From the NCBI RefSeq assembly GCF_005887095.1, contig NZ_PNCI01000047.1:1-45405 (forward strand): a DNA stretch of 45,405 nucleotides. Reading direction: 5' to 3'. The position numbers and the translations under genes were made by a program. The DNA is from Pseudoalteromonas rubra. GTDB lineage: Bacteria; Pseudomonadota; Gammaproteobacteria; Enterobacterales; Alteromonadaceae. The stretch's first letter is position 1. Each line of letters begins with the position of its first letter. Below the pieces are notes generated by a model. The model did not search any database, had not been told where the DNA came from, and worked only from the letters and a program-made list of their open reading frames with translations. Shown piece by piece: positions 25,074 through 34,262 of this stretch.

Positions 25074-25761
25074 TCAAATATCCCTTGTTTCTTATAGTTT
25101 TAATTATTTTAGGTTCCTTAGGATCGTCGCCAAGCTTTTTACGCAACCTGGAAATGCGTAAATCAATCGAGCGATCCATGCCGTCAAATTCCAATTTAAA
25201 GAGCGTTCGATAAAGTTCATCCCGCGATAGAATTCGCCCGGGTGAGCTGGCAAGTAACCACAGAAGCTCAAATTCAGCACTGGACAGAAGGATTTCTTTG
25301 TCACCACAGGTTGCCTTACGTTTGGTCAGGTCCACGCAAATCTCACCTTCATGGATAGTTCTGACATGCTGACTACTTTGCGCCACGAGCATATCATGAC
25401 GCCTTAGCTGGGCCCGAATATGGGCAAGCAGCACCCGGGGTTTAACTGGCTTACACAAGTAGTCATCTGCACCAACTTCCAGGCCGGTGACTTCATCTAT
25501 GTCGTCTACCAGCGCAGTCAGCATGATAATTGGCCCACTAAAACTCCCTCTGATCTGACGACAGATACTTAAGCCGTCTTGGCCTGGTAACATCAGGTCA
25601 AGCACCAATAAGTCCGGAGCAAATTCTTTTACACGCTCCACTGCACCACTCCCCTGGGCAAAACAGGAAACACAGTAGCCATTTTTTTCAAGAAACAGAG
25701 ACATCAACTGGGTCAGTTCTGTGTCATCATCTATCAGTAGTATTTTTTGTTCTGTTGTCAT
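25063..25761 (-). CDS. OmpR-family response regulator, RstA-like
   Basis: A 232-residue regulator with a receiver domain (acidic pocket D11-D13, phospho-acceptor D55 in LLVLDLMLPG, K104 in YLCKPVKP). The C-terminal winged helix ends DLRISRLRKKLGDD and IKTIRNKGYL, very like RstA. Partner of the adjacent kinase. The gene begins directly after the stop of the small lipoprotein gene, with no gap. It therefore belongs to the same transcript as the protease and lipoprotein, which may be its targets. Confidence 0.92.
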   Translation of the reverse strand: MTTEQKILLIDDDTELTQLMSLFLEKNGYCVSCFAQGSGAVERVKEFAPDLLVLDLMLPGQDGLSICRQIRGSFSGPIIMLTALVDDIDEVTGLEVGADDYLCKPVKPRVLLAHIRAQLRRHDMLVAQSSQHVRTIHEGEICVDLTKRKATCGDKEILLSSAEFELLWLLASSPGRILSRDELYRTLFKLEFDGMDRSIDLRISRLRKKLGDDPKEPKIIKTIRNKGYLIAS

Positions 25762-26115
25762 TTATCGCCTGTTCAAACACGCTTCGTACATTTTGATATT
25801 AAACTCCCTGGCGTATTGATAAGCCTCTGAGCGCGCTTTTTTATCAGCTTCGCTACGTAGGGTATCTCCTGTTCCGGGCATAGCCTTAACACCACACTGG
25901 GCCTCCAGCTCTTTGAATGCCAACTGCTCAAACCCGGGCACTACGGGCCTTCTTCCCGTCGTATAGTACAAGCGGAAGTCTTTTTCGGCCAGAGCCTGAG
26001 ACACAGCCAAATCCAGTTTGCTGTCTGCATTTGTGGCTTGTTCACTCATTCCCTGACACCCCGTGGTTATGCCGACGGCGAACAAGGCCATCGCCGTAGC
26101 AAGTTTAACTGCCAT
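25762..26115 (-). CDS. Small lipoprotein of the protease/two-component operon
   Basis: A 117-residue protein with a lipoprotein signal (ITTGC, lipidated Cys20) and a mostly helical mature part. This contains RRPVVPGFEQLAF and two cysteines near the end (ECQ-type site AQCGVKAMPGTGDT and EACLNRR). AGGAG lies 9 bases before the ATG. The gene overlaps the protease gene by 11 bases and touches the response-regulator gene. It could act as a periplasmic sensor partner or a protease accessory. The family is not recognised. Confidence 0.75.
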   Translation of the reverse strand: MAVKLATAMALFAVGITTGCQGMSEQATNADSKLDLAVSQALAEKDFRLYYTTGRRPVVPGFEQLAFKELEAQCGVKAMPGTGDTLRSEADKKARSEAYQYAREFNIKMYEACLNRR

Positions 26116-28729
26116 ACTTTTTTACTCCTAATCTGATCCCACAGCATATTATCAAAATCCACAGTACACCAAACAATGTGCCCCCGGAGCCTCCATTATC
26201 GAGCGACTGCGCTGGTGGCTCGGGTAGCGGGTTGGGCTCAGGGTCTGGCTCTACTGGGGCTGTAGCCACTGTCACTTCAACCTCGCCAGTAGCACTACCG
26301 CCATTACCGTCACTCACCGTATAGCTAAAGGTCTCTACGCCTGAAAATGTGCTGCCTGCGGTATAAACTAAACTGGCTGATGCAATCGTTACTGTTCCCT
26401 CTCCCTGATAATCCACACTCGATATACTCAGCGTATCTCCATCAATATCACTGTCATTACTGAGCACAGACAACACAACCTGACTGGCCTGAAACGCAAC
26501 TTCGGCTCTGTCGTTTATTACGGTCGGTTCATCATTCACCGCAACCACTGTGATTTCGATGCTGAACTGCTCACTGCTTTGATTGTCTTTGGTCGCGGTG
26601 GCAGGCACCAGCAATTGTCCATTGAAGTTCTCATCCGGGATCACTGTCGTCCCTTCAAGGGTATAATTGTCACCTGCTACCAATGTGATAGAGTCAATAG
26701 CTAAGTCAAGGGCAAAGGTTAAGTCCTCTTTCTTGACTGCGAGCCGCTCATCCTCATTGACCGAAAGTGGATCCTGAGACTGATATACCGGAATGATGGG
26801 CTCCGCCGGGCCATCGAAGTTAACGGTAAAGTTTCCTGAATTAATCGCAAAAAAGATATTGTCTGAGCAATTCACCCTCACTCTGGCTTGATTCGTGCTG
26901 ATAGCTGAGGTGATTAACACATCCTGTTGCCCATCATTATCTACTCCGTTTGCCAGTGAAATCGGAAAGCTCGCTCCACCATCTGTAGAGAGACTAATGC
27001 TGACTCTGTTACAAGACACAGGGGCATTTTGGGTATTTGCTGTATCCCAGGTAACTGAATGAGTTGCGGAGTCCCACTGGCTGCTGCTATCAGGCTGCGT
27101 CACTCTGAATCCGTTGGTCGAGTTCACAACGGTCACCTGCATCGCATCGCTCGCAACGTGGCCCTGACCATCTCTTACAGCAAGACGAAAATTAAGCGTT
27201 CTGTTTGTCGTCGCGTAAGTCTCACCAAGTACAGTGCTGTTGGTCAAAATATCGATTAACCTGGGGAAAGTTCTTACCGGTTCAGAGGTTGGGTCAAACA
27301 CCCTGAATAAAGGGCCCGTCCCTCTATCAATGGCGTCCTGGTCAGGACTGCTGGTTGCCGTTCCCAAATCGAATTGTTGCCAACTGAAACTGAGCGTGTC
27401 TGAATCAGGATCTGTTGCGCTGCCAGTCAGGGTAAATGGTGTACGTGCCGGAATGATATAGTCACTACCAGCGTTAACCACAGGGCTTTGGTTTGTCAGG
27501 CCAGTTCGGCTACCACAGGTATTTCCGACCCCCTGACGGGTGACTTCAACCATCTGTTCGACAGAATGTAAATGAAAAAAGGGATCTGAGTTTTTTTGTA
27601 AGTCTTGGGAACCACATATACCTGTGTATCCCATAATGGTGGAGCCGCTGGCCGGCTCAAACGCAGATAATCCGGAGCGATTTCCCTGGCAGGCTCCTAC
27701 TAAGCCGTTGAAGGTATGCTCAGCGCCAAGTTGATGACCAATTTCGTGGGCTACATAATCGATATAAAATGCGTCTGATTCAGGTACAGGACTACCAGTC
27801 AGGCCCGCTGCTTTTTGAGAGGTGCACACCACCCCTAAACCGGCGACCCCTCCGCCTTCAGTTACCACTAAATGCCCGATATCATAATCAGAAGCACTAA
27901 TCACTGCCTCTATGGCATCAGTGATGGTGTCACCATCAATATCCTGATCAGAATTAGTAAAGGGATCAGTCGCTGCATCAAGAAATATCAGTTGATCATT
28001 ATTTGCCACTAGTTGGAATGTAATTCCCAAGTCTCGCGCATATACCTGATTGACCCGATTCACCATAGTGACGAGCGCAGCCAGTGCAAGTGCGCGCGTG
28101 CCGCCATGATAGGCGGTATATTCCCCCGTCGCTGTCACAGCCAGGCGATAGACAATCCGTTCACTGATTTGGCTGGTTTGCATCAAGTCGCCCGGTCTTT
28201 TTTCTAAAGCTTCTGATAGCTCAGGAAAACGAATTGGTGGATGGCGCTTAATTTTAACCGGGTTGGCCTGCTTCATGGCATGTGTGAAATAATAACTGCG
28301 GTACTGTTCAGTCCCTTTTACTGGGTCAATGTATACCGTTTTTCCACCATGCTCAAACATCCCAAAGAACCCTTTTGGTGATATGTCAAAGGATCCCAGG
28401 TTATCCGGTTGACCAACTTCCGCCCCATGAAATGTCATTATCTGGGGGTATTTGCGAGCAAGTGCCGGGGCCATAACCTGGCTGGGCTTAAGTCGGTATG
28501 TGACAAACTGGCCTGAGGGCAAAGGGAGCGCCATATCAACAAAGTCGGAGGTTGTAAGCAATGCCTGGACGCTGGCCTTATCCAACATCAGAGTTTGCTC
28601 TGTGCTCTTTAGGTTAATTTGTGGGTTTTGCTCAAGCAAGGCCCAGTGAGCCTGTCCGATAGAATGGACCGCGATTGCACTTTGGCAGGTGAAAATCAAA
28701 AACAGGCACATCAGTGAGAGTTTATTCAT
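26105..28729 (-). CDS. Secreted reprolysin-like metalloprotease with GlyGly-CTERM
   Basis: The ATG at 28729 is used: it starts a clean signal peptide (MNKLSLMCLFLIFTCQSAIA) and has GGGGC upstream, unlike the longer frame. The 874-residue protein has a prodomain, then a zincin domain with HEIGHQLGAEH (H328, E329, H332, H338) and a Met-turn TIMGYTG (M366), typical of the M12B/reprolysin-like group. Ig/PKD-like and cadherin-like modules follow (for example SNDSDIDGDTLSISSV). The C-terminus is Pro-rich, then DNGGSGGTLFG, a hydrophobic helix and basic residues. This is a GlyGly-CTERM signal, which rhombosortase cleaves for type II-dependent secretion or surface attachment. First gene of a four-gene operon. 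Confidence 0.93.
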   Translation of the reverse strand: MNKLSLMCLFLIFTCQSAIAVHSIGQAHWALLEQNPQINLKSTEQTLMLDKASVQALLTTSDFVDMALPLPSGQFVTYRLKPSQVMAPALARKYPQIMTFHGAEVGQPDNLGSFDISPKGFFGMFEHGGKTVYIDPVKGTEQYRSYYFTHAMKQANPVKIKRHPPIRFPELSEALEKRPGDLMQTSQISERIVYRLAVTATGEYTAYHGGTRALALAALVTMVNRVNQVYARDLGITFQLVANNDQLIFLDAATDPFTNSDQDIDGDTITDAIEAVISASDYDIGHLVVTEGGGVAGLGVVCTSQKAAGLTGSPVPESDAFYIDYVAHEIGHQLGAEHTFNGLVGACQGNRSGLSAFEPASGSTIMGYTGICGSQDLQKNSDPFFHLHSVEQMVEVTRQGVGNTCGSRTGLTNQSPVVNAGSDYIIPARTPFTLTGSATDPDSDTLSFSWQQFDLGTATSSPDQDAIDRGTGPLFRVFDPTSEPVRTFPRLIDILTNSTVLGETYATTNRTLNFRLAVRDGQGHVASDAMQVTVVNSTNGFRVTQPDSSSQWDSATHSVTWDTANTQNAPVSCNRVSISLSTDGGASFPISLANGVDNDGQQDVLITSAISTNQARVRVNCSDNIFFAINSGNFTVNFDGPAEPIIPVYQSQDPLSVNEDERLAVKKEDLTFALDLAIDSITLVAGDNYTLEGTTVIPDENFNGQLLVPATATKDNQSSEQFSIEITVVAVNDEPTVINDRAEVAFQASQVVLSVLSNDSDIDGDTLSISSVDYQGEGTVTIASASLVYTAGSTFSGVETFSYTVSDGNGGSATGEVEVTVATAPVEPDPEPNPLPEPPAQSLDNGGSGGTLFGVLWILIICCGIRLGVKKYGS

Positions 28730-29040
28730 GGTAAGCCCCGTCGGATTGTTGTCATTGCGGTCATAATTCAACCATACAACTACAAGCATAGACTGTAAGT
28801 AACCATTTGTAGGCGCTTTGTATCAGGATTGATAAATGTACCTAAAGCAATAACTAACTTGAAAATAATAAACAAATCGGCTACTAAGCATCCCCCTATG
28901 CTTTGACAGTCCCCTCACATACAATTGCATTTTACTGAACAAACATCATTTACTTCTGAGCCATCTTTAACAATCTAGCCAGAAGTCTCTCACCCAGACA
29001 GACTTCTGTGCCCTCACCCGCTCTGCCTATGGCAAACGAC
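28730..29040. other. Intergenic region upstream of the protease operon
   Basis: 311 bases with no credible ORF. It holds the promoter of the leftward protease operon, which I could not pin down, and the terminator-like hairpin of the next leftward gene, listed separately. Confidence 0.5.
28980..29008 (-). terminator. Hairpin after the DUF2306-like gene
   Basis: CAGAAGTCT and AGACTTCTG form a perfect 9-base stem with an 11-base loop, starting 32 bases beyond the stop of the leftward gene. No strong T-run follows. Confidence 0.45.
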
Positions 29041-29760
29041 CTACCGATATCGGCGTTTTGTTATTACTAATCCAATAGTTCCGATAACAGTGGGAGCGAG
29101 CCAGGCCATCAGTACTGCTTGTTCACCTAGTAGCTCAACGAACAGATAACGTCCCCCAACGGCACTAAATGCGGTGTATGCTGCAATGCCAGATCCAATC
29201 ATCGCACTGAGATGCTCAATCACCCACTGCTTTGGTTTGACTGTCTGAGCGAATGAATAACGCATCATTCTGATAACAATAACAAGACTGATAACACTAA
29301 ATACCGTATACAAAACATGGCCACCGCGACTTCCCAGATATCCAACGTAAAGTGCACTGCAGCATAGCGCAATATAGTTGGCTATCATATCCAGTCGCGT
29401 CAGCGATTGACGAGATACCTTATCCTGGAGCACGCGGACACCGTGCATAACCGAAGTTAATACAAGGAAAGACAGCATAAGCAAGAAACTGGCTCGCTCA
29501 CGGGCTGTCTCGATAAAAAGTGCCTTATTCTGAGCCTGTGAATAGCCCGCCTGATATATCGTAATCGGGTCGACTAACACCAAAAAACAACACAAGATGC
29601 CTGATATTGCGACCAGCTGCATACTGTAAGTGTATGCTCTGCCTGCCTGGTTATGGATCTTTGACCCCTTTTTTGCCAGTACAGGGACCCAGAATAAAAT
29701 TAACGCACAACTGCCCACGATAATGTGAATAACGAGAGAAAACTGATGAAGATATTGCAT
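29041..29760 (-). CDS. DUF2306-like multi-pass membrane protein
   Basis: A 239-residue protein with about seven hydrophobic helices. The N-terminal pattern (SLVIHIIVGSCALI, then KIHNQAGRAYTYSM) has the His...Gly and H-x-x-x-GR-x-Y features of DUF2306-type proteins, whose role is unknown. GAGGA lies 9 bases before the ATG. It is divergent from a NarL/LiaR-type two-component pair, and the shared promoter region is packed with inverted repeats. The simplest idea is that the pair controls this gene. Confidence 0.65.
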   Translation of the reverse strand: MQYLHQFSLVIHIIVGSCALILFWVPVLAKKGSKIHNQAGRAYTYSMQLVAISGILCCFLVLVDPITIYQAGYSQAQNKALFIETARERASFLLMLSFLVLTSVMHGVRVLQDKVSRQSLTRLDMIANYIALCCSALYVGYLGSRGGHVLYTVFSVISLVIVIRMMRYSFAQTVKPKQWVIEHLSAMIGSGIAAYTAFSAVGGRYLFVELLGEQAVLMAWLAPTVIGTIGLVITKRRYR

Positions 29761-29815
29761 GATTTATAGTCCTCAAATTGATGTGCATTCAGACTATGGA
29801 AAAACGCAGTTTTGT

Positions 29816-29872
29816 TCATGTCACTAATGTCATGAAAAATCAGTGACATTCGTCATGCTTTTTTTCATGACA
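29816..29872. promoter_or_regulatory. Nested inverted repeats, probable operator cluster
   Basis: Two perfect inverted repeats interleave. ATGTCACT (29818-29825) pairs with AGTGACAT (29842-29849), and GTCATGAAAAA (29829-29839) with TTTTTCATGAC (29861-29871). Five TGTCATG-like half-sites in all lie within 57 bases of the divergent promoter region. This is what multiple binding sites for a dimeric regulator look like, the adjacent LuxR-type response regulator being the obvious candidate. Confidence 0.6.
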
Positions 29873-29918
29873 GGATCTGATATAAGTACAGAGTGTTAAT
29901 TAACAATATGAAGTTATC

Positions 29919-31043
29919 GTGCAGTCTTACTTTAAATATCAACCGTCTATGCTATTGGCGGCACTCGTCACCTGGTGCGCTGTGGCCATACCAAGCCTGC
30001 TCGCCTTAGCCGCTACGTCAGCCTGGGCATGGCTGCCGCATATTTTGCTTTTGCCTTTAATTCTGTTGGTCACCAATGAATCACAGCACAGTTATGGTTA
30101 CACAGTCAGATATTGGCTACTCGCGGTGATGGCTATTTTAATTCATAGTGCCGGTTTCTTATTGCTCAGCTCCGTGTACCTGATATACAGCGTGATGCTC
30201 ATTGCAATCCTGGCCTTTTACCTCACACCTATGCTGTCTTACTGCTACATCCTGCTTGCAAGCCTTGCTTATTTGTTCACTCAAACCCTATTTTGGGAGC
30301 GACCCTGGCCCTGGACAGAAGCAGGAATGTTTGCGTCATTTCACCTCTTTTCCTTCGTAGTTAGCCACAGAATGGGGCAAGAACGCGTTGCCAAAGAGCA
30401 AGCTCAACTTGCCAACAGCCAGCTATTAGCCACACAGTCGTTACTCAGTCAGTCTGTTTCGCGACAAGAGCGACTCCATTTAGCCAGAGAACTGCACGAT
30501 GATGTTGGTCACCAGTTAACCAGCTTAATCGTCAACCTAGACGTTGCCAGGCGAACAGCTGAAGAACCTCAGAAATCTCAGCTAAAGCAAAGCTATACTC
30601 TGGCACGAGAAACATTAGAAAAAATCCGGACTTTGGTCAGCGATAAACGCACTGAACAACCGCTTGATCTGGAGGCAGTACTAACAGAGTTGATTAGCCA
30701 TATACCCAGAATCAACGTCTCTTTGCAATTTCATGCTCACCCACTTTTACAGAGCTTAAGCCATGCACACTGCATCTTGCGAGTTTGTCAGGAGAGCATC
30801 ACTAATACACTCAAACACAGCAATGCGACACAAATGCGCATTGAATTTAGTGACTCTGACCACACGCAATGGACTATGACAATTGCCGACAATGGCAATA
30901 CAATGCAAGTCTGTCGACCTGGTAATGGCTTGCAGGGTCTGCAGGAGCGTGTAACTGAGCTGGGTGGTCAGTTTGATTGGCAAAACACTCGTGAAGGTTT
31001 TGAAGTACAAGTTCATTTTAAGGAAGTCCAGCACCATGAATAA
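29919..31043 (+). CDS. NarL/LiaS-type sensor histidine kinase
   Basis: A 374-residue kinase with about five N-terminal membrane helices (residues 10-150) and no large periplasmic domain. The HisKA_3 dimerisation segment has H193 (ARELHDDVGHQLTS). A short HATPase domain contains ITNTLKHSNA, IADNG and GNGLQGLQERV. This membrane-sensing layout is like LiaS/DesK. The start is GTG at 29919; the ribosome site is weak and an internal ATG at 29949 is possible. The 3' end overlaps the response-regulator gene by 8 bases. Confidence 0.88.
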   Translation: MQSYFKYQPSMLLAALVTWCAVAIPSLLALAATSAWAWLPHILLLPLILLVTNESQHSYGYTVRYWLLAVMAILIHSAGFLLLSSVYLIYSVMLIAILAFYLTPMLSYCYILLASLAYLFTQTLFWERPWPWTEAGMFASFHLFSFVVSHRMGQERVAKEQAQLANSQLLATQSLLSQSVSRQERLHLARELHDDVGHQLTSLIVNLDVARRTAEEPQKSQLKQSYTLARETLEKIRTLVSDKRTEQPLDLEAVLTELISHIPRINVSLQFHAHPLLQSLSHAHCILRVCQESITNTLKHSNATQMRIEFSDSDHTQWTMTIADNGNTMQVCRPGNGLQGLQERVTELGGQFDWQNTREGFEVQVHFKEVQHHE

Positions 31044-31671
31044 AGTAAAAGTCCATATCGTCGATGATCAGGCATTAGTAAGGCAGGGTATGCAGGCGCT
31101 GCTGGGGCTGTGTGAAGATATCCAGTGCAGTGGTAGCTCCGCAAATGGCCTGGCGTTTGTCAACGACTATCAAGCCGGTCGAATTGAAGCTGATGTTGTG
31201 CTGCTGGACATGCGTATGCCTGAACTGGATGGCCTGGGCGTACTTGAGCAACTGAAGCAAACTCCAAACGCCCCCAAGGTACTTATTCTGACCACCTTTG
31301 ATGACACGACCAAACTCCAGCAGGCCCTTGCGCTTGGTGCAAACGGCTGTATGTTAAAGGATGTCGAGCTGGAGGAGCTGCACTCTGCCATCCAGTCGGT
31401 AAACTCAGGTAAACTGGTGATCCAAAGCGCTCTGAGCACAGTGTTCTCTCGCGCAGCAACCATTCTTGACGACCTGACAGAGCGAGAAAAACAAATACTG
31501 GTACTCATTGCACAGGGTCACTCTAACAAAGAGATAGCCACCCGACTCTTCAAAGCAGAAGGCACGATCCGCAATCATGTGTCCAATTTACTCAGCAAGC
31601 TGCAGGTCAGAGATAGAACACAAGCAACGCTCAAAGCAGTGGAACTGGGGCTGGTGCAACAAAGTGGATAA
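31036..31671 (+). CDS. LuxR/NarL-family response regulator
   Basis: The ATG at 31036, with AGGAAG upstream, gives a 211-residue protein that starts exactly at its receiver domain (HIVDDQALVRQGM; phospho-acceptor D58 in VVLLDMRMPELDG). The C-terminal HTH has LTEREKQILVLIAQGHSNKE and TIRNHVSNLLSKL. It overlaps its kinase gene by 8 bases. It probably binds the repeat cluster at about 29.82-29.87 kb to control itself and the divergent membrane gene. Confidence 0.92.
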   Translation: MNKVKVHIVDDQALVRQGMQALLGLCEDIQCSGSSANGLAFVNDYQAGRIEADVVLLDMRMPELDGLGVLEQLKQTPNAPKVLILTTFDDTTKLQQALALGANGCMLKDVELEELHSAIQSVNSGKLVIQSALSTVFSRAATILDDLTEREKQILVLIAQGHSNKEIATRLFKAEGTIRNHVSNLLSKLQVRDRTQATLKAVELGLVQQSG

Positions 31672-31833
31672 CACCACTTTCACCAAATACCTGTTCAATT
31701 TGAAGGGGCAAAGATGGCGCCAACTTTGCTAAAAACTTCTCATTTAGATTAGCTAAATAGCAAAATTTTTGTCTGGTTATCAACCCTATTTTTCTTGCCT
31801 CAAAATAGAACGCTGAATTAAGCCAATTGGTAT
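31672..31833 (+). repeat. MITE-like dispersed repeat, copy A
   Basis: About 160 bases between a response-regulator gene and a small membrane-protein gene. It shares ATACCTGTTCAATTTGAAGG (31687-31706), a CTGGTTATC segment and GCCTCAAAATAGAAC (31797-31811), in the same order, with a sequence at 45157-45330 on the opposite strand, and ends CAATTGGTAT. The middle differs. The remaining 155 bases up to 31988 hold no ORF. Confidence 0.7.
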
Positions 31834-31988
31834 AACGTCAACGTAACAAATTGTGAGACATAACCTACGCAGTTAGTGAGAAAAATAGGTTAAACCTGTA
31901 ATTTTTTCATTTTGGGGACAATCGACTTGCAAGATTAGACTCCAAGCTCTAGAGTACAGCCTGACTCTACTATTGCATTGGACGCATT

Positions 31989-32285
31989 ATGACGTATTTA
32001 TTAAGATGGATCGCGAGTATCGCATTGCTCACTCTGGCCGTGCTCACACTCACAAAAGGACAATGGGTAAATTTCGGCCTGCTCGCCACTTTAGGTGTGC
32101 TGATATTTCCACGACGCAGTCAAACACATACTGATATCAACGCAGGTTATGGGCGTAAGCTATATCATAAACATCTGGTCGCAGAATCTAATGAACGCTC
32201 TACGCCAACGCTTTACTTAATCGTTGGTGTGTCACTTGTTCTGATAGTTGTCTTGTATCGGCTACTGGCAAATTCACCAGTATGA
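31989..32285 (+). CDS. Hypothetical small membrane protein (98 aa)
   Basis: This 98-residue protein has two N-terminal hydrophobic segments (about residues 5-22 and 26-41), a polar basic middle (PRRSQTHTDINAGYGRK) and a C-terminal helix (about 74-93). It stands alone between the dispersed repeat and a convergent gene. GGACGC lies shortly upstream of the ATG. I do not recognise it. Confidence 0.6.
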   Translation: MTYLLRWIASIALLTLAVLTLTKGQWVNFGLLATLGVLIFPRRSQTHTDINAGYGRKLYHKHLVAESNERSTPTLYLIVGVSLVLIVVLYRLLANSPV

Positions 32286-32382
32286 GTTGCTGAGGGCATC
32301 ATTGCTAAAATGTAGGGAGCCGAATCACTCTTTGATTTGAATGTCATATTAGGCTCACCAGGGAAAAAGGGAAAGCGGTACT

Positions 32383-33174
32383 TTAAGGGCCAATATAGCG
32401 ACGGTTGTGCTCAGCCAGTGCACGGCGTACTTTGTTGATAATGTCACTGTCGGTGTGTGGATGAAAAGCCATACAGGCTCTTTCTCCAGATCTATCGCGT
32501 ACTTCCAGCGCAGAGGTGACCACCTCATATGGCTGGTCAATCAGTCGTAAAGCTTCATAGATAGTGAACTCAGTGGTCATCAGAAAATCGACTCGCCCCG
32601 CTAGTAGTTTTTTGGCTAGTGAGCTGGGGTCAGCAGATAAATCCAAATTAACTCCCCCCTTAAACCCCCTTGCAAGCAGATATTCATGTGTCACACTGCC
32701 TCTGACCATTGCAGTAATATAGCGCTTGGCATCATCTAAAGAGCTGAGCTGTATGTCATTGCGAGAAGTTAATCTAAACAGGTGCTCTTTGACAGGTCTT
32801 AACAAGGGACATGCCCACTCAAACCTTGCCTCGCGCTCAGGAGTGCGAAAAATAGAATAGATCATGGTGTTAGGCTGAGTTTGTGCTATTTTCATCGCTC
32901 TGGTCCAGGGAAATAGCAATATCTCATAACTGACCCCGGCAGCATCAAGCACTTCGCGCACTTTCTGTGTGGCCCGTCCGTCCACTTCTCCCTGCTGATT
33001 GATAAAGTTATATGGTACCCATTGCTCTGTAACAACATGAAGTTGGATATCAGGCTCGGAGTCAGGCACAAGAACAGGCCTAGGTTCGAGACTTGCAATG
33101 GCCAGGTGACTGAAGCACACTATGGATGCCAGTAAGATGAAAAACACTCCCCGAAATACTGTGCAATTCGTCAT
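32383..33174 (-). CDS. Periplasmic solute-binding protein (SBP_bac_3 family)
   Basis: A 263-residue protein with a signal peptide (about 1-27) and the two-lobe fold of family 3 amino-acid-type binding proteins. Key segments are EQWVPYNFINQQGEVDG near the start, LLFPWTRAMKIAQTQPN, then RGSVTHEYL and GRVDFLMTTEFTIYEAL in the second lobe. No ABC transporter permease or ATPase is adjacent. Such orphan proteins are common in Pseudoalteromonas and relatives and may serve sensing rather than uptake. The ligand cannot be told. Confidence 0.8.
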   Translation of the reverse strand: MTNCTVFRGVFFILLASIVCFSHLAIASLEPRPVLVPDSEPDIQLHVVTEQWVPYNFINQQGEVDGRATQKVREVLDAAGVSYEILLFPWTRAMKIAQTQPNTMIYSIFRTPEREARFEWACPLLRPVKEHLFRLTSRNDIQLSSLDDAKRYITAMVRGSVTHEYLLARGFKGGVNLDLSADPSSLAKKLLAGRVDFLMTTEFTIYEALRLIDQPYEVVTSALEVRDRSGERACMAFHPHTDSDIINKVRRALAEHNRRYIGP

Positions 33175-33298
33175 GCAATCTACTTAACCTCAATACCCGC
33201 TGTCTCGATCAGATTTTGCGCAAACATGCCTGCCATCTTTGCAATTTCTAAGCCTCTCATGCACCATGCTAGACCAAACTCTCAAACAGATCACTGCT

Positions 33299-34180
33299 AT
33301 GATAAAAAATATCCTTCTTTTCGTCTCTTTGATGTATTGCTGGACACTTTCAGCAAACACCTCATCCCCGACAACCACTCTGACTGAACAACAGCAAGAA
33401 CAAGCATTACAACAGCTAAAAGAGCCCATGTACCGGCCATTAATGGAACGCTATGTTCTGGATGAATTAAAATCCTTACGGCAGGATCAGCAAAAATTAC
33501 GAGAAGATGTCACCTTACAGCTTACTCACAAACAGCTGGATGCAGCCGACCGGGCACTGACCTATACCACCGACACTATCAACAACGTACTATTTATTAT
33601 TACCGCTACCGCGTCACTGCTAGTCCTGGCCGGTTGGAATTCTCTGCGTGATATCAAAAATAAAGTAGAAGAAACGGTTAATGACAGAGTGGGAGATATC
33701 ACGGCGGAGTATGAACAAAGGCTCGGCACTTTGGAGGAAAAGCTCAAAGAGCGCTCTGAGGAAATATTAAATAACCAGCGGAAAATCACTATTACTAATG
33801 AGATCCACTCGCTATGGATGCGAGCCAATCTAGAAAGTGATATGCAGGGTAAAATTGAAATGTACGACGAAATACTCAAACGCCACCCGGATGACGTTGA
33901 GGCGCTGGTTTACAAAGCCGATGCACTGCTGGAGCTGGAACAAACAGGCCCAGCGATCAACTTGTGTAATCAGGCACTTGAAATAGACAGTGACTATGGC
34001 TACGCCTACTGGCAACGCGCCTGTGCTTATGCCATGCTGGAACAACAAGCAGATGCCATAGCCGATATTAAAATGGCCCTTGCTTACTCACCAAACCTGA
34101 AAAATGAACTGACACACGAGCCATCATTTAAAGTGCTGGAAAGTAACCCAAGTTTTAAGGAGCTGGTAGAACACTGGTAA
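33299..34180 (+). CDS. Membrane-anchored coiled-coil TPR protein
   Basis: ATG 33299 is preferred because it begins a signal peptide or anchor (MIKNILLFVSLMYCWTLSA); a TTG-started longer frame has no such feature. The 293-residue product has a charged Gln-rich helical region and a membrane helix (about 95-117, NNVLFIITATASLLVLAGW). A coiled coil (about 118-165) and two or three TPR units follow (about 170-270; for example ALVYKADALLELEQTGPAI and AYAMLEQQADAIADI). TPR domains bind partner proteins; the partner is unknown. Confidence 0.75.
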   Translation: MIKNILLFVSLMYCWTLSANTSSPTTTLTEQQQEQALQQLKEPMYRPLMERYVLDELKSLRQDQQKLREDVTLQLTHKQLDAADRALTYTTDTINNVLFIITATASLLVLAGWNSLRDIKNKVEETVNDRVGDITAEYEQRLGTLEEKLKERSEEILNNQRKITITNEIHSLWMRANLESDMQGKIEMYDEILKRHPDDVEALVYKADALLELEQTGPAINLCNQALEIDSDYGYAYWQRACAYAMLEQQADAIADIKMALAYSPNLKNELTHEPSFKVLESNPSFKELVEHW

Positions 34181-34222
34181 GAAAGCAAATCAACTCGCCA
34201 GCACCTGTTCAGCGCATCAAGA

Positions 34223-34244
34223 CTGACTACCCACAGGTAGTCAG
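34223..34244. terminator. Bidirectional hairpin between convergent genes
   Basis: CTGACTACC and GGTAGTCAG form a perfect 9-base stem with a 4-base loop, midway between the TPR gene and the convergent SnoaL-like gene. There is no long T-run on either side. Confidence 0.55.
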
Positions 34245-34262
34245 CGGGTGCGTACCCTGAGA

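Noticed and set aside
26105..28789. Longer N-terminus of the metalloprotease from 28789
   Set aside because: The extra 20 residues precede a perfect signal peptide and its own ribosome site, so the start is at 28729.
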